Shown one piece after another: positions 23,191-49,969 of a stretch of 64,000 nt of DNA. Position 1 is the first letter of the stretch. The number at the start of each line of letters is the position of its first letter. Under the pieces are notes generated by a model. That model was not told the DNA's origin. It saw nothing but the letters and a program-made list of their open reading frames with translations, and made no database searches. The translations under genes and the position numbers were made by a program. Source of the DNA: Rapana venosa (Eukaryota > Mollusca > Gastropoda > Neogastropoda > Muricidae); NCBI GenBank assembly GCA_028751875.1, contig CM054155.1:44896421-44960420 (forward strand), written 5' to 3'.

Positions 23191-26100
23191 GAAGGAAAAG
23201 TCTTGAGAGTCCTTTTGGTGGAAGGGTAGGAGAAGTCTTGAGAATCTCTGTCTGTGGCAATTCTGAGTGCAGGCCCTGATCTTTAGTTAGCTTATAATTA
23301 GGCACATTCTCTCACACAGCACATGCACGCACGCGGACACACACACACACACCTACCTACCTCAAATGCATTGAACAGAGTTAACAAAGAAATAGGAGCA
23401 AGAAATCTGAGTCGTGAATTAGACAAAAATCATTGGGCACTTTAGTTTGATACTAAAGTAAGCAGTAATAACACAACTTGGTTTTGTGGGCTGGTCAAGG
23501 ATTATTGAAACTGCAGACATTTTTTCTTTTATTTTGGGTCTGTTTCACCATTGTATTAGTGATAGCTGTCTTTGACTGAAATAGGGAAAGAGATCTTGAT
23601 AAATGTTTGCCATTTTAGTAGGAGAGTCATGGTTACAATTGCACTGATTAGACGTAAATAATGTCATGGTACACTAGCAGAAATTTAAAAAAACAGAGCA
23701 TAGGACTATTTAGGTCCCCCCCTCCCCCCCCCTTTTTTTTTTAAAGGAATGACTGATAAATTGAGTGAGCATATGGCCAAACTGTCTTCTGTGGCAATGT
23801 AACATCACTGTTTGTCCCCAGTTGTGTTCAGCCCTTCAGAGAAATTGACCAGTGAGAGTGGATGAATGTTGAAGATTTGTGCAAACCTGGTGATAAGAGC
23901 TTGTATCAGAATGCTGTCTTGGGTTAACAATCCAGTCTGATACCTAAGGGGGGAAAAGGTCGCTGTGACATGGTACAAAGGACAATAAGAAATCTGACCG
24001 TGGATTTTTGTTTTGTTTTGTTAAGTCATCGTGACATACACAGAAAACAATAAGAATTCTGAGAAAGGAAGCTATATATATGACAGTACTGTGGTAATGC
24101 GTATGAAGCTGGTTAACATTGTTGTATATATTGTCAGTGAAATGGCGTGCAGAATCACAAATGTATGGGAGACTTTCTGATGGCAGCTGAGTACAGATTT
24201 AAAGTTCTTGTGTGTTCTGTGTGTTGCTGAAGATTCCTACTGCGCTGCGTTGATGACATGCAGTGTGGTGGACACATACATGCCTCTCCTTGTGAAATGT
24301 TAGCTCATGGCAATGCCAGGCTGCACTTGTTAGTTGTCTAGTTAGCTGTATTGTTCAAAGGTTTGCTAGATCGTTACCAGTTTTAGGTTGACGTGTTTGA
24401 ATGTTATTTATTCAACTTGAAATGACAGCATTTTCATGGTTTTGTCGTACATGTAAGCAGAGTGATGTATGATGTTTATTAAGAGTCCTCAGTTCTAAGT
24501 TTGGTGGTGGCACATTGTGTAATCCAGATTGGCTGTAGACTGATTTCTTTATTCATCATCATCATCATCTCTTCTTTTTTTTTCAATACTGTTGCCTTAG
24601 AAATTTGAAGTAAGAATTTCAGCAGAAAATGACCAGAATAAGACAGATAATACTAAACTCTTAGAAATGGTATATTTAGGTCACTCATAACCCAACAGAA
24701 GTCTTGTTGTACATGCTGTAGCATGTTGCAGAAATGTGTGTATGATGGAGACGGACATTCTCTGAATAGCTGAGTATGACTATTTTTCCCACATTTACAG
24801 AAACAAAAGCATTAGTTTTAATGGATACTTACGTGTCCCTGAGTTCTAAAAACAAGGTGGGAAGCCTACAATCAGAGAGCTTACCAGCTTCCTTCTTTTA
24901 CTGTCAACTTGCGTCTGACCCTACCTACTTTGTGCTTGGAACACAGAAGAACAGGAATCCACTGCTAGATCTACAACTTTTAGCGCTTTACCGCTCTGTA
25001 CCAGTGTATGTCTTCAGGCAAATACTTTTGATAAAATTTGCTTTGCTGTGATCAGAACTTTATCACTATTTCCATCGTCACAATGCTTGCAGGTACACAT
25101 TGTGCCCTCCCCCATCTCAGGGGCAGGGGGGGGGAAGAGAAGGCAAGAAAAGGGAACGTGAAGGGGCTTTACAATTTATCTGACAATCTCTATGATTGGC
25201 CTTAATACCCTCCCTTTCACTGTTCTTGTTGCCATCATTGCCGTTTATATAGGAAGCTCTGCAGTTTTCTGTTGATGGAAACGTGTAAGGTAACTGTTGT
25301 AACCGTAATCCTGCTGAACGCACCATCAGTCATGTGCAAAGTTATTTCATATGATAGTATTTTCACCCATGAGCTCCTCTTCTGCTGGATTGAAAAGTAA
25401 TTTTAGTGTATTGTAGAACTTAAGGATTATTATTTCTTATGAACCCATTTCATCTTTATTTTTGTCCTAGTTTCATGCAAGTTGCTGCACTCGTGTCAAC
25501 TGATTTTTGTTAACAACCCCCCTCCCCGTTTAAAAAAAAAATCTTCTTCCTTATACAAAGTATGTAAACATCAGGCTTGTCTGGCCCTGTGCCATCAGAG
25601 AACTGCTTCTGAGCTGATTTCAGTTGTTTCAGATATTTTTGGTGAAACAGTAAAAGGGTATTGAGTAACATTTTTTGATACGTATCTTAATTTGTCAAAA
25701 GGGTTTTCAGACATTGGATCGAGAAACACATCTCAGCAGTACCAGGGCATCAGAGTAATAGAAGTAATCAGAATGCACAATTGCCATTTCATGAAGAGAG
25801 TGTAGGATGGAGGAATAAAATAATAACATCGTTAAAGAAGAAAATCACTCAAGTTTTTACTGAAGGCAGGAAATGATTCAGAAGAAAAGCTGTGGACTGG
25901 GCAGGGAATTATGTGTTGGTTATTTAAGCTGGCAGAGGTGGGTAGCTTCTTTCTTATCTGATGTGCTTTGTATTTACTTTGTCCATTCATTGTTTTTGTT
26001 GTTATGTTTCCTTGGTTTTGTTCATTTGAACTATTACTGACTGGGAGACAAACTGATGTGGAGAAATGGCTGTGATAAATTCTATACTGCACTGTAAATG

Positions 26101-26365
26101 CTGCTGCACATTGTGTTGTGAATGCCAGTGATTATAGAACCAGATGTATAGAGTCACATGTTTTGGGGGAGAAGAAGGGCATGAAAGCCCATCCATCAGT
26201 GTAGACTTTGTGACACATGCCTTTTTTTTTTTACACTATGGACAACACAAGCTCAACTCTGCTGTGGACAAAGATCATCTTTTACTTTAGACGTCACAAA
26301 ATTTCTGTCATTTGTCTGCTAGAGAATCACTCAAAACAACTACAAACATGCATGCACTTACATGT

Positions 26366-26399
<34 letters not shown>

Positions 26400-28065
26400 A
26401 TGAACCAGAACTATGCAGAGTAACGAAAGAATGTGTTAGGTTGATTTTAAAAAATACAACTCACTAAGCAATCCACCAGCCTACCAGATAAATAAAGCAT
26501 CCCCAAAGCCTGTTATTTTTTCCATACCCATTTCACCATATTAGTCCATACACATGAATGAAGAAAATAGCCAACAGGGGAATACATATTTTGTATGAGC
26601 AGCTGTGCTTGGCAGGTAGAGGATCACAAGGAGAGGTGAGAAACTAAATGTTGCCATGCAAGAAATAATAACCCACATTATGAACAGAAGTGTGTGTGGT
26701 ACTTTCACATATTGTGGAAAGTTTGTGGAACAAATAATAAAATATACCACCATGCATCACTATAAAGTACCAGAAAGTAATGGTTAACAATAAACAAATG
26801 GGGGAAGGGTTAGAAGAAATATTTATATCAATGCTGCTCAGGAAGATGTTTGTGTGTGTGCAAATGATGTGATGTGAAAGTGCTGAAGAGTTGCTTTTCT
26901 CAGTTTTTGAAAGCATGCCCATTATAATTTTTGCTGTTGTTTATTTTTTGTGATGCATGACACTTAAGATTTTAAAATGATCCTTTTACTTAAAAAGCTT
27001 TTAATATTTATGTTTTTGGTGCTTTAGATATGAATTTAAGATCCTGTTTGTGAAACTTAATCTCTCACCCACCCCTCCCATTTGTTTCCAAATTACCTGA
27101 CAATTCCCCCCTCCCCCCCCTCCTGTTTTCTTTTTTTCGTATTGGGTGGGGGATATACACTTCAAAAACAGATTGTTGATTTCTGCTCTTGTGAAATTGC
27201 TTGCCTGTAAGTAAATTCTTTTTTTACAAGTTTTAAAATGACAAGATAGTGAGTCCATCTTGCATAATAGAGAATCGTGTGTTGGCTGTATCCATAGTGT
27301 GTCACTTGTGAGGTCACAGCAAGCAAATCCAGCATAACTCTAGTCAAGGGTCCAGGACCTAGTACTAAAGTCAGCACACCCCTTCCTTTACCAAGTGCAG
27401 TCAGTTCCTGCTATAACTAGCACCAGCGGGGATGGAATGGAATGGATAGCAGCTGTCAGTAATTTTAAATAGAATAATGCAACTCGGTAAAAGCTTCATC
27501 AGAAAAGTACTGAAATCAGCTCTGCATCTTTCACATGAAAAGCTAAGATCATTTCAAGTAAGTCTTAAATGCAAGGTCGTACAAGTTCAGCTAATAAAAA
27601 TGCTTGTATTAGAGGGACAATTGTCTGTGGCAGTATGAACACCTTCAGCATGGCAAGTAAAACTAAAGGGGGACTGTGTGCATCCAATTTTTTTTATTTA
27701 TGTTCATAAAACAATCGTGAGTGGCAGAATGAACTTCCCCTAAGTGCTTCAAGACAGTTTACACTCCAGGGTCCTCGTCCAGACTGTAGTATTTTAGAGG
27801 ATTATTTGTTTAATTAAGCTTATTCCACATAGATCTTCTACATTTGTAACTTGAAAATTGTCAACGTTTATTCTAAAGATTTCCCATCATTAAAAAAAAT
27901 CAAATCAGCCCATCCCTTGATTCACCAGAACTGTTGGCATAAAAAAACAAAACACCTTTGAGAGAAGATTAACTTGCTTTTTAATTGAATTTTAATATAT
28001 ATTTTTTAAAAACCAGTATGCATGTATTTTGATTGCTACTTCATCATAACCCAGTGTAAAGGAAA
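23191..28065. other. Gene-free interval between EMSY and AARS2
   Basis: Both strands were read and no exon with conserved protein similarity was seen. Contents are AT-rich unique DNA, short (CA)n runs (23338, 26375), poly-C/poly-A runs and scattered AATAAA hexamers (25814, 26491). Part may be EMSY 3' UTR. Open frames here are short and lack codon or motif signals. Confidence 0.5.
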
Positions 28066-28316
28066 AGGTGTCCCATAAGACATGTCAGAGACCTCACCTC
28101 TCTAGGGGCCAGCATATTGAGGGTGGCGCCCATCTCCTCTCCTTCGCTGATTTACCTTCCCTGACCCTAAAGAGGCAGGTATCCATTTACAGCTGGGTGA
28201 ACTGTACTGAAGCCAAGGCATGCAAATGGTCATCCATCCAAGTGGCAACCACACTCGACGCTGCTTTAACATTGGCTGGGGGAAAGAAAGTGCTCTGACC
28301 ACTGAGCTATCCCGTC
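28066..28316 (-). repeat. Composite tRNA/5S-like SINE, copy 2 (inverted)
   Basis: This is the reverse complement of the 8813 and 40392 copies. It begins on the minus strand at GACGGGATAGCTCAGTGG (28316) and ends at the conserved 'ccataacctatgtgg'-type terminus, here shortened to 'ggtgtcccataagacatgtc' on the plus strand. Confidence 0.75.
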
Positions 28317-30558
28317 TGTTGTGTAATGGGGAGTGAAAAGACAAGGTTCCACTCAGGTGATGGAGTGAATTGTGATGTACTGTCTTTGCATCTTCTAACA
28401 GCGAGTATGGATTGGCTGTACATCACTTTTTCCAAACGCCAGGTGGCTGCACATAGAGGGTTTTTCCTTTAAAATATTTTCCCTCCTTTTATTTATTGTA
28501 CTTTTTGTATATGTCTTAGCTCTGCATTCTTAATGTTTTGTGTATGTTTCTTCAGTATAGAAAGCATTCCAACCTTTTGGCAATTGTGTGCTGAGTGTTT
28601 TCTCAGTTCTCTCTGTTCTCCCTCCGCCCCCTTTCATCTAGCCTTTTTTTTCTGCCTCACCAATTCATTTATCTACAATTTTGTTATCTGAAATGTCTCT
28701 ACACATGTAATCCTTTTAGCGCTTTGATTTGTTTGTGCAAGATACAGCGCTATATAAATTCCATTAATTATTATTATTATTAATCTTTTTAGGTACTCTT
28801 AAACTTCTTTTTTTTAAGTTAGTATGTGGGAAATAGGTTCTGACAGTTCATGTAAGCTATGACCCCCACCCCCCTTTTTTGGGTTGGTTTTTTTTTTTGG
28901 GGGGGGGGGGGGGGGGGTTGTTTTTAAAATAATATATTGTGATACTTGCCCTACTTTTTTCTTTGGAAAGGGGTTGGGGGAGGAATCCACAGGTGAAAAA
29001 CAATAAACTCAAGCCCACATCTTAGGTAATGTCGATTCTTGTTTCGGCTTTTATGCTAGTTTTCTGTTCTGCCTCTGAAAGGTCTGTCTGGCTTGGAATT
29101 AAAATAATGGTGATAAAATGAATGATAACCATTGTCATCTTCACTGTCATCATCAGACTATCGGCCCTGTAAGCATGGTTATTGAGAGAGAGAGAGAGGT
29201 ACCTGGAGAGATAAATGTGTGGGAGCACCAGTGTGTATGAAAATGCTCAATTGACCAGAATGGAAAAACGTACATTGTTTATGAAATAAAATTTACTGTG
29301 TGATTTGGTGAAGCAAGATGAAAATATTTTGAACTTCAGTGAAAGGGGAAATTTTATGTTGAATTTTGTAGAGAGTTTTTTTTATATTTTCTTTAAAAAG
29401 AAGTTGATTTGCATGTTGGCTGGAGATTTTCTGTACAGGTTTTCCTTTCAATATCAGAATGTAGGTGATGACCTGTGTTTAGTAACGTTTCTGTAACTGT
29501 TTGTGTGCTGTGGAATGTCCTGTTTTCCAAAACTTTATTCACGTTCACTTGTTTGGTTAATGGATTTTACCCACTTAAAAAGAAGTATACATGTAAACTG
29601 ACAATTCATGTAACGTTGATCCTTCTACGGTGGTTCGGTTTGTGTGTTGGATCCGTTGATATTTGTTGGTGGAAATAAAGACTGATGATTGACTGACCGT
29701 GAGATTGTGCTGAGTGAACTTTGAGCATGATATTGGCAGCATTTGTTAAGAAGTACACTGTTGACACAGCATGTGGTGGTTCTATATTGTGTGTGTGTGT
29801 GTATATAGAGATGGATGATATTGCCATTTTTAACACTCTTGTATGATGTGCAAGCAACTAGGTGATATATAGGCGCCATTTGGCCAGTATTTTCAGTGGA
29901 TATTCATTATTGAAGCATGTGTCCTGTTAGATAGTCAGGCCTCGTTTTTCCATGTTTATTCAAGGGATTGTGTTGAGAGAAGTGGTAAACAATATCTTTT
30001 CCCCTGTACGTTTGCAACTATGATGGCCAAAGTTATCTTAAGTTGCATCTCAGTTTAACTTCCATGCAAGTTAGATCATTGGTTGTCATAATAATAATAA
30101 TAATAATAATAAATCTTTTAAAATCATCAACACAAAGTATTTGAGCTATAAAATGTTTGGTGCTCTCGGATAATTTTCTTCATTTAGTGGTCCCACCAAC
30201 CTGTACACCGAACCTGTCCATGCCCTTGATTAATGAGGTCAAGCATATCACAGACACACACAGACACACACACAGTGAAGGAAAGTCTGTAGCAAACAAA
30301 GATATATATATTTATATATATATTCACAGGATGGTGTACTGTAGATGGCAGTGAATTCCAACATTTTGGTTCAGAAAAAGATTCCCCCTCAAATAACAGT
30401 TTTCATTTTAGATCTGGAATGCTTCAACTGATTTCCGGTGGAAAAGCAAAGGAAACAAGAGGATTGGCATGTAGAGTGAGACAAAGAAGAAAAGTGAAAG
30501 GGAACCATTAAAAAAATGCCGTAGAGTGACCAGGAACAGCTTGTTTATTTGTTCATAG
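28317..30558. other. Gene-free interval with LINE tail, poly-G and simple repeats
   Basis: Contains a LINE 3' tail at 28715-28782, a run of 19 G at 28899-28917, (ATA)n at 30088-30114 and an AATAAA at 29674. No coding signal was seen. Confidence 0.5.
28715..28782 (+). repeat. LINE 3' tail fragment
   Basis: 'agcgctttgatttgtttgtg', 'gatacagcgctatataaatt' and (ATT)n. It is the same tail as at 12598 and 52758. Confidence 0.65.
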
Positions 30559-30945
30559 TGGATCGGTGGTCTAGAGGTAATGTGCCTGCATAGAAAGTGA
30601 AAAGTCAGGGTCGGAAGCGTGTGGTGGTTCAATCCCCGTCTGTGCCAAAAACTTTTCCCCATCCATTAGACCACGAGTGGTGGTCGGAGACGATAAACTG
30701 AGGTCCCGTGTGTTACATAAAATTATTTAGTGCACATAAAAGAACCCTTGGCAACAAGAGAGTTGTCCCTGGTAATATTCTGTAGAAAAAAGCCACTCTG
30801 ATGGGGAAACAAATACAGCTGCAGGCAGGATTTTTTTTTAAAATGGGTGGCACTGCTTTTTGAAGTGACATGCTCTGCCTGGGGAGAGTAACCCAAATTT
30901 CATGCAGAGAAGTCTGTGGTGACTTACAGTGGTATGAAAATGAAA
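30559..30945 (+). repeat. tRNA-derived SINE family D
   Basis: The A-box-like 'gatcggtggtctagaggtaa' and B-box-like 'gtggttcaatccccgtctg' head a body with 'gaggtcccgtgtg', 'aagaacccttggcaacaaga', 'gggtggcactgc' and 'ctggggagagtaacccaa', ending near 'agtggtatgaa'. The reverse complement of its 3' half recurs at 37262-37400, inside AARS2. Confidence 0.65.
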
Positions 30946-31069
30946 AACAAAACAAAAAATTCATTTTGTCCTGGTAATATAGACCACATTTTCTAGTATG
31001 ATGAAAACATACTATCAACCAACCAAACAAAAGATTTGATATTTGCAAACAGTATAAGTATATATTATA

Positions 31070-32764
31070 AAAGGTTTAACAATCCAAGACAAAAATGGGA
31101 AGTGTCTCACTGACGACCAGGATATTCTGAACAGATGGACAGAATACTGCTCCGACCTGTATAACTATAGAACCGCAGGAGATCCAGAAGTCCTTAATGT
31201 ACCCGAAAGCAAAGACACAGACAGTCACCCTATCCTCCGAGAAGAAGTGGAAACAGCAGTCAGATCGCTGAAAAAGGGGAAGTCAGCAGGGGCTGACAAC
31301 ATTCCAGCTGAGTTGGTCCAAGCTGGAGGGGAAGCCATGATCAGCGCCCTACTAAGAATCTGCAACAAGATCTGGCAGACAGGAAAATGGCCAACACCAT
31401 GGACGCAGTCACTCATCATCACCCTCCCCAAGAAAGGAAATCTTCAACAATGCCATAATTACCGCACAATCAGCCTCATATGTCACCCAAGCAAGGTCAT
31501 GCTGCAGATAATATTGAATAGACTGAAGCCACAAGCAGAGACCATCATTGCTGAGGAACAAGCAGGTTTCAGAGCAGGGCGCAGCACAACAGAACAGATA
31601 TTCAACCTCAGAATACTATGTGAGCGGTACCTTCAACATCAACAAGACCTTTACCACGTATTTATCGATTTTAAGAAGGCATTTGACAGGGTGTGGCATG
31701 CAGCTTTGTGGGCAACCATGAATTTGTACAGCATCAATGCAAACCTGATCAGAGTCATCAAACAGCTGTACAGCGAGGCCACCAGTGCAGTGTACTACAA
31801 CAACAACATTGGAGAATGGTTTCGAACAACAGTTGGAGTAAGGCAGGGCTGTCTACTCTCACCCACTCTTTTCAACATCTTCCTTGAGAGAATCATGGCT
31901 GATGCACTGGAACATCATGAAGGATCAGTCAGCATTGGTGGCAGAACGATCACAAACCTCCGCTTCGCAGATGACATTGATGGAATAGCAGGATCAGAAA
32001 AAGAGCTTGCCAGCCTAACAGAACACTTGGATAAGGCCTCCAAAACATACGGCATGGAAATCAGTGCAGAGAAGACCAAACTGATGACTAATAACACCAA
32101 CGGCATTAGCACTGATATCAGGGTTAATGACCAGAAGCTGGAAACAGTTCAAAGCTTCAAGTACCTGGGAGCCATTGTATCCGACCAGGGATCCAAGCCA
32201 GAAGTAGTATGCAGGACTGCACAGACAATAACAGCTTTGTCAAAACTAAACACCATCTGGAGAGATAAGAATATCTCACTTATCTCCAAGATCAGACTAA
32301 TGCGCTCCCTTGTCATATCCATATTTCTGTATGCCTGTGAATCATGGACCCTGACTGCAGATTTGGAGAGAAGAGTACAGGCGGTGGAGATGAGATGCTT
32401 TCGGAGACTCCTTGGCATCTCCTACAAAGACCACATAAGCAACGAAAGCGTGCATAACAGAATCCAGCAAACCATTGGACCCTATGAGAACCTTCTAACG
32501 ATCGTGAAAAAGCGTAAACTTAAGTGGTATGGGCATGTCACAAGATCCCAAGGAATTACAAAGACAGTTTTGCAAGGCACTGTCCAAGGAGGAAGAAGAA
32601 GAGGCAGACCAAGGAAGAGCTGGGAGGATAACATCAGCGAATGGACAGGCCTAGAACTCAACAAAACCCTGAGAAAGGCAGAACAGAGAGAGGAATGGAG
32701 GGAACTGGTTGCTGAGTCTTTGAGGGTGCCCCCACGGTCGTCAGACTACGGGACAGATAGATAG
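31070..32764 (+). CDS. LINE reverse transcriptase, C-terminal 564 residues
   Basis: Reverse transcriptase of the LINE above. It copies element RNA into DNA at a nicked chromosomal target. The fingers/palm motifs and the FADD catalytic box are intact, as is the basic C-terminal region (GRRRGRPRKS) usual in these proteins. There is no true start codon within the copy. It is unlikely to make a functional protein by itself, because the N-terminal endonuclease is missing through 5' truncation. Confidence 0.8.
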   Translation, partial: KGLTIQDKNGKCLTDDQDILNRWTEYCSDLYNYRTAGDPEVLNVPESKDTDSHPILREEVETAVRSLKKGKSAGADNIPAELVQAGGEAMISALLRICNKIWQTGKWPTPWTQSLIITLPKKGNLQQCHNYRTISLICHPSKVMLQIILNRLKPQAETIIAEEQAGFRAGRSTTEQIFNLRILCERYLQHQQDLYHVFIDFKKAFDRVWHAALWATMNLYSINANLIRVIKQLYSEATSAVYYNNNIGEWFRTTVGVRQGCLLSPTLFNIFLERIMADALEHHEGSVSIGGRTITNLRFADDIDGIAGSEKELASLTEHLDKASKTYGMEISAEKTKLMTNNTNGISTDIRVNDQKLETVQSFKYLGAIVSDQGSKPEVVCRTAQTITALSKLNTIWRDKNISLISKIRLMRSLVISIFLYACESWTLTADLERRVQAVEMRCFRRLLGISYKDHISNESVHNRIQQTIGPYENLLTIVKKRKLKWYGHVTRSQGITKTVLQGTVQGGRRRGRPRKSWEDNISEWTGLELNKTLRKAEQREEWRELVAESLRVPPRSSDYGTDR

Positions 32765-32776
32765 ATAGATAGATAA
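31070..32776 (+). mobile_element. 5'-truncated LINE (non-LTR retrotransposon) with intact reverse-transcriptase ORF
   Basis: An uninterrupted frame runs from about 31070 to the stop at 32762-32764. Similarity begins at TIQDKNGKCLTD, upstream of the first possible start codons, so this is the 3' part of a larger ORF. Reverse-transcriptase marks in order: LPKKG, EEQAGFRAGRSTTEQ, FIDFKKAFDRV (catalytic Asp), VGVRQGCLLSPTLFN and LRFADD (catalytic Asp pair). The C-terminal end has KWYGHVTRSQG, GRRRGRPRKSWED and EWRELV. The 3' UTR is nearly absent and the element ends in (ATAG)n at 32757-32776. No endonuclease domain is present. The clade is uncertain and could be RTE-like. The intact frame suggests a fairly young insertion. 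Confidence 0.85.
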
Positions 32777-33859
32777 TTATTTGGTAAGCATCTCCTTTGG
32801 TTTAGCCTTGTTTCAGCAATCACAACAGACACTGGCTTGCTTTGACAGCCAAACTTAGCCAGGTTAAAAAACAAAAAACCCTGTTATCCTTACATCAGGT
32901 CTTCTATTCTACACCTTTTTTTCTCTTTTTAATTTGTTTACAGCACAACCCCTCCTTTCCCAGAAGTAGAAATGTTTGTCTCTTTAGCGTACCTCCCTTC
33001 CCATCCACAGCACAGTTGAAGAGTTCTCAACCTCCTTCACTTTCACTGAATATGTTTGTTATCATGCTGAATTTGTTTGTTACTTACTTGCTACACGAGT
33101 TTGCATGCATACAGAAACATTTTAAGAGAAGTCTTAAACTATGAATGAACGAACATAAGTGTTCTTTGTAGACTTGCTCAAGCTATCTCTTATGATAGTT
33201 AGGATCACAGTGTTCCTGGAAAAAAATGTGCCATTTCAAATTTTGTTGAAATATGTGGTATACTGCACGGATTTTGTAAAAGTTTTTCTACTCTTGATCA
33301 AATCTCGGTTCAGCCATTATTTGTTTTATTCTGGAAGTTACTGTCTGTTGTTCTGTATCCCATATCGTGTTTGCTAGAAAGTATGTCTGACATTGTGGAT
33401 GTGTACATGCAATGTGGCCGTGCATGCAGACCTGCGAATGGCAGGTGGGCCATTTGTATACAACAGTTGATGGAAACTTTTGTTCTCAAACACAGTGGGA
33501 GCTTAGTGGTGTTAAATGGTTTGGTCCAGGTTGCAAGCTTTCAATCAAAAGTCTGAAAGTCTGTGTAAGTGTTATTAGGCAGTGTTGGAGTCTGGGTAAC
33601 TGCTACTTCTGTGTTTGGGTTGCATGTCAGGACTGCCCAGTACATTGCCAGTAGTTCAAATCTTTGGTAAATTGATTCTGCCATCTTTCTGCAGGATTCA
33701 TCCAATTTGATTGAGTCAGTTTAATCGTGTTTATAGCCCCTCCAACTGCAGAATTGTTTGTTTCACTGAACCAGGGTCATTGCCATGTTTCCTCCATATC
33801 TTGTGATATGAATATTTATTCACACAGCAGTGAAGGCAATAAAGTCTTGTGTGATATCA
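32777..33859. other. Gene-free interval
   Basis: AT-rich DNA with no recognised coding signal or repeat. The open frames on the plus strand have no motif and no splice context. Confidence 0.45.
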
Positions 33860-34110
33860 GGAGGACAGGATAACCTAGTAGGTAGAGAGTTTAGCTTGCA
33901 ATCTGATGGCCCGGGTTCGAGCCACCACGAGACATCATTTTTTTCCCTGGAGGTAACATCACTACTAATCCACTCTCCTGAAAGTCTATCAGATGAGACT
34001 GTAAACAGAGGTCCTGGGTATAAACGCATGTAGAATATCTTGTGTACTTATCAAAATCTTTCTGGCTTTTGAAAGAGTAGGCCATTGCACACCAAACGGA
34101 ACAGATAACA
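33860..34110 (+). repeat. SINE family B with full tRNA-like head
   Basis: The A-box-like 'gataacctagtaggtagaga' is followed by the B box GGGTTCGAGCC (33911-33922). The family body comes next: 'gatgagactgtaaacagagg', then 'cttttgaaagagtaggccat'. A 3'-module fragment lies separately downstream at about 34160-34250 ('aaaatctcaggcatggaacc'). Confidence 0.7.
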
Positions 34111-34250
34111 AATTATCTTTTAAAAAGCATGCACACTGAAGTTGTGTTTATTCATCATCCCTGAAGACTGAGTGTGGGTCCCTTCATGGGCAAATGCTCC
34201 CATAAACAAAATCTCAGGCATGGAACCTCAGAGCTCTAGCTGAAAAAGAA

Positions 34251-36233
34251 TATATTTATCTTTCCCATCTTAACTGTTCTTTCCTGTTAGTTTGATCTTA
34301 CAGTAAAGCAACTGATACTGTCATTTCACACAGGTAAAAAAACAACACACACACAAAATAGAATACACAGTCAAATAACACATTGTTGTTTTATTAAGCG
34401 GTCCAGTTATTTTGTATATATTTTATATAATAGTGTGTAGATTCATCAGTATCAAGCACATTAATTTCCCTTTGTCATTATCATGTTTGACTTTTACATA
34501 TATTTTGCAATTGGGTACAATCTTTTCCAATCCCCTGCTTTAAAAACACAAAACTAAAAACCCATTGATTATGACTGAGACGGCCAGTTCTGACAAAATA
34601 TTCCATTAAGTGTAGAATATCAGTTCTGCTCAACTTACTAAACAAAACATAAAACTTGAAACATACTGTTTTCCATATAGCAACTCGTAGCAGTATAACT
34701 ATTTCGTGTTAATGTTTTTAGTCTGAAAGTCACTGAGCTAACATATACTTCAAAGCTAAACTTGTTTGCATAATGAAAGCTGAAGAAGGATATCAGTGTG
34801 AAAATCCAGAAGTGTAGATCAAAGCAGCAAGTCCTAGACTGTGATTTCAGCTTGTTCTAGATTCCTGATATTTTGTTGTCTTTTTTGTTGTTGCTGGTTA
34901 ATAGTGTGCACATATCCATAGTATTTTTCTACAATCATTACAACGTTTTATCCTTTAAAATCTTATAAGGACAGTCTACTGTTAAATAAAAGCTTTGTTT
35001 TAAGCTGGCAATGTACCGCATGCTATTGCACTGTTGTGTGTTTTAGCATGAACTACTGCATGGTGTGATGCTGTTTTAAGTGTTTTTAGGGCAGGGAGGG
35101 GGGAGGTATGTTGGACGCAGCTGAAAGATTTCCTAGTTGAAGTTAGATTTGTTTGGGGTTATTCTCATTCATGCCTTTTTAAAAGGTGTACAGTTTTGAA
35201 ATGGCAAATTAAGAACTGAATGTGTGAAAGACAAAAGGTGGAAGGATGAATGAATATGGTGATGAGTGGGTGATGAGAGACGTGTCAACATGTGTCCATT
35301 TTAATCGAAAGAGAAGTAATTTATGTTTCTTGTTGCATGCCTATCACTTTTATCTTGTTGTTGTAGTTTTTTGTTCTGCATTTACTGGTTCCTTGAGTTC
35401 ATTTTTTAAAGCTCTGTGTCTCTTCACTGTGGTACACTTGTGTTTAGAGGAATATGCACTTTGATTTTGTTTGTATTGACTTGTGTTCTTAGCATTACCT
35501 GGAGTGTTACTGCAACTACTTATGATGTCATTGTAAATAAACATTCTCAACACTTTGGAACAGAAAGCCAGTGTGACCTAAGAAAGCCAGTGTGACCTCT
35601 GTGTGTGTAAAGCCAGTGTGACCTCTGTGTGTGTGTGTGGGGAAAGAGAAGCTAATTTTTATTTGGGGGGGGGGCAGACTGTGTGATGGTTTGCCAATAA
35701 CTCACTTGTGTTTATTTTCCCCTTGGTTTTGGTTTGTTTGATCACAGGTGGCCCACTTGTGTGGGCGAGTGTCTTCAATGTCTGAATTCAGTCACCACAC
35801 TTTTCTTTTTGTTTGATGGGTTGTTTTGTTCCCCTGATTTCCACCACAGATGGGTGGCCCGTTAAGTTAGTTTCGATAACAAAAGTGAATGAAAAGTTTT
35901 AAAATAAAGAAATCACAGTTTATGATATTCAGATTTTCACCAACATTAGAACACACGCACGAGACGTGCACACACAATGCTCACAAACGCACACAAATAT
36001 ATACAGCACACATACATACACACGCAAGATATGACGGAACACAATGTCTGTCAGAAGGCTCCAGCTAGTCACCAAAGTGAGCACCACACAATCTCACCTA
36101 CACCACCCTTGCTACTGGCACACACACACACTCACTCACACACCATCTAAACATACGCGCGAACACACCATCTAAACACATACACACACACACACACAAT
36201 CTAAAGACATGCGTGCACCCCACCCCCACCGTG
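34251..36233. other. 3' flank of AARS2 (convergent side)
   Basis: No gene was seen. A three-copy 'aaagccagtgtgacct' minisatellite lies at 35564-35625. Candidate minus-strand poly(A) signals (TTTATT on the plus strand) lie at 35658 and 35711, about 520-580 bases past the AARS2 stop. (CA)n runs lie at 35950-36200. Confidence 0.45.
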
Positions 36234-49832
<13,599 letters not shown>

Positions 49833-49969
49833 TCTGCGATACACTACAGCACAGTTTCATTAAGAAAATGAAGCAACATCTGAAATAATATGATGAAAAA
49901 GAATTAAACTTGGTTTTGGGGGTTTTCTCTATTGTGCATGTGCCTGTGTGAGTGTGTGTGTTTAATTAT

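Noticed and set aside
28899..28917. Poly-G run as a G-quadruplex regulatory element
   Set aside because: A pure homopolymer in gene-free DNA with no linked feature; its length is likely unreliable.
33860..33935. A possible tRNA gene
   Set aside because: A and B boxes are present, but the sequence continues into a SINE body shared with other copies and the stems do not pair as in a functional tRNA.
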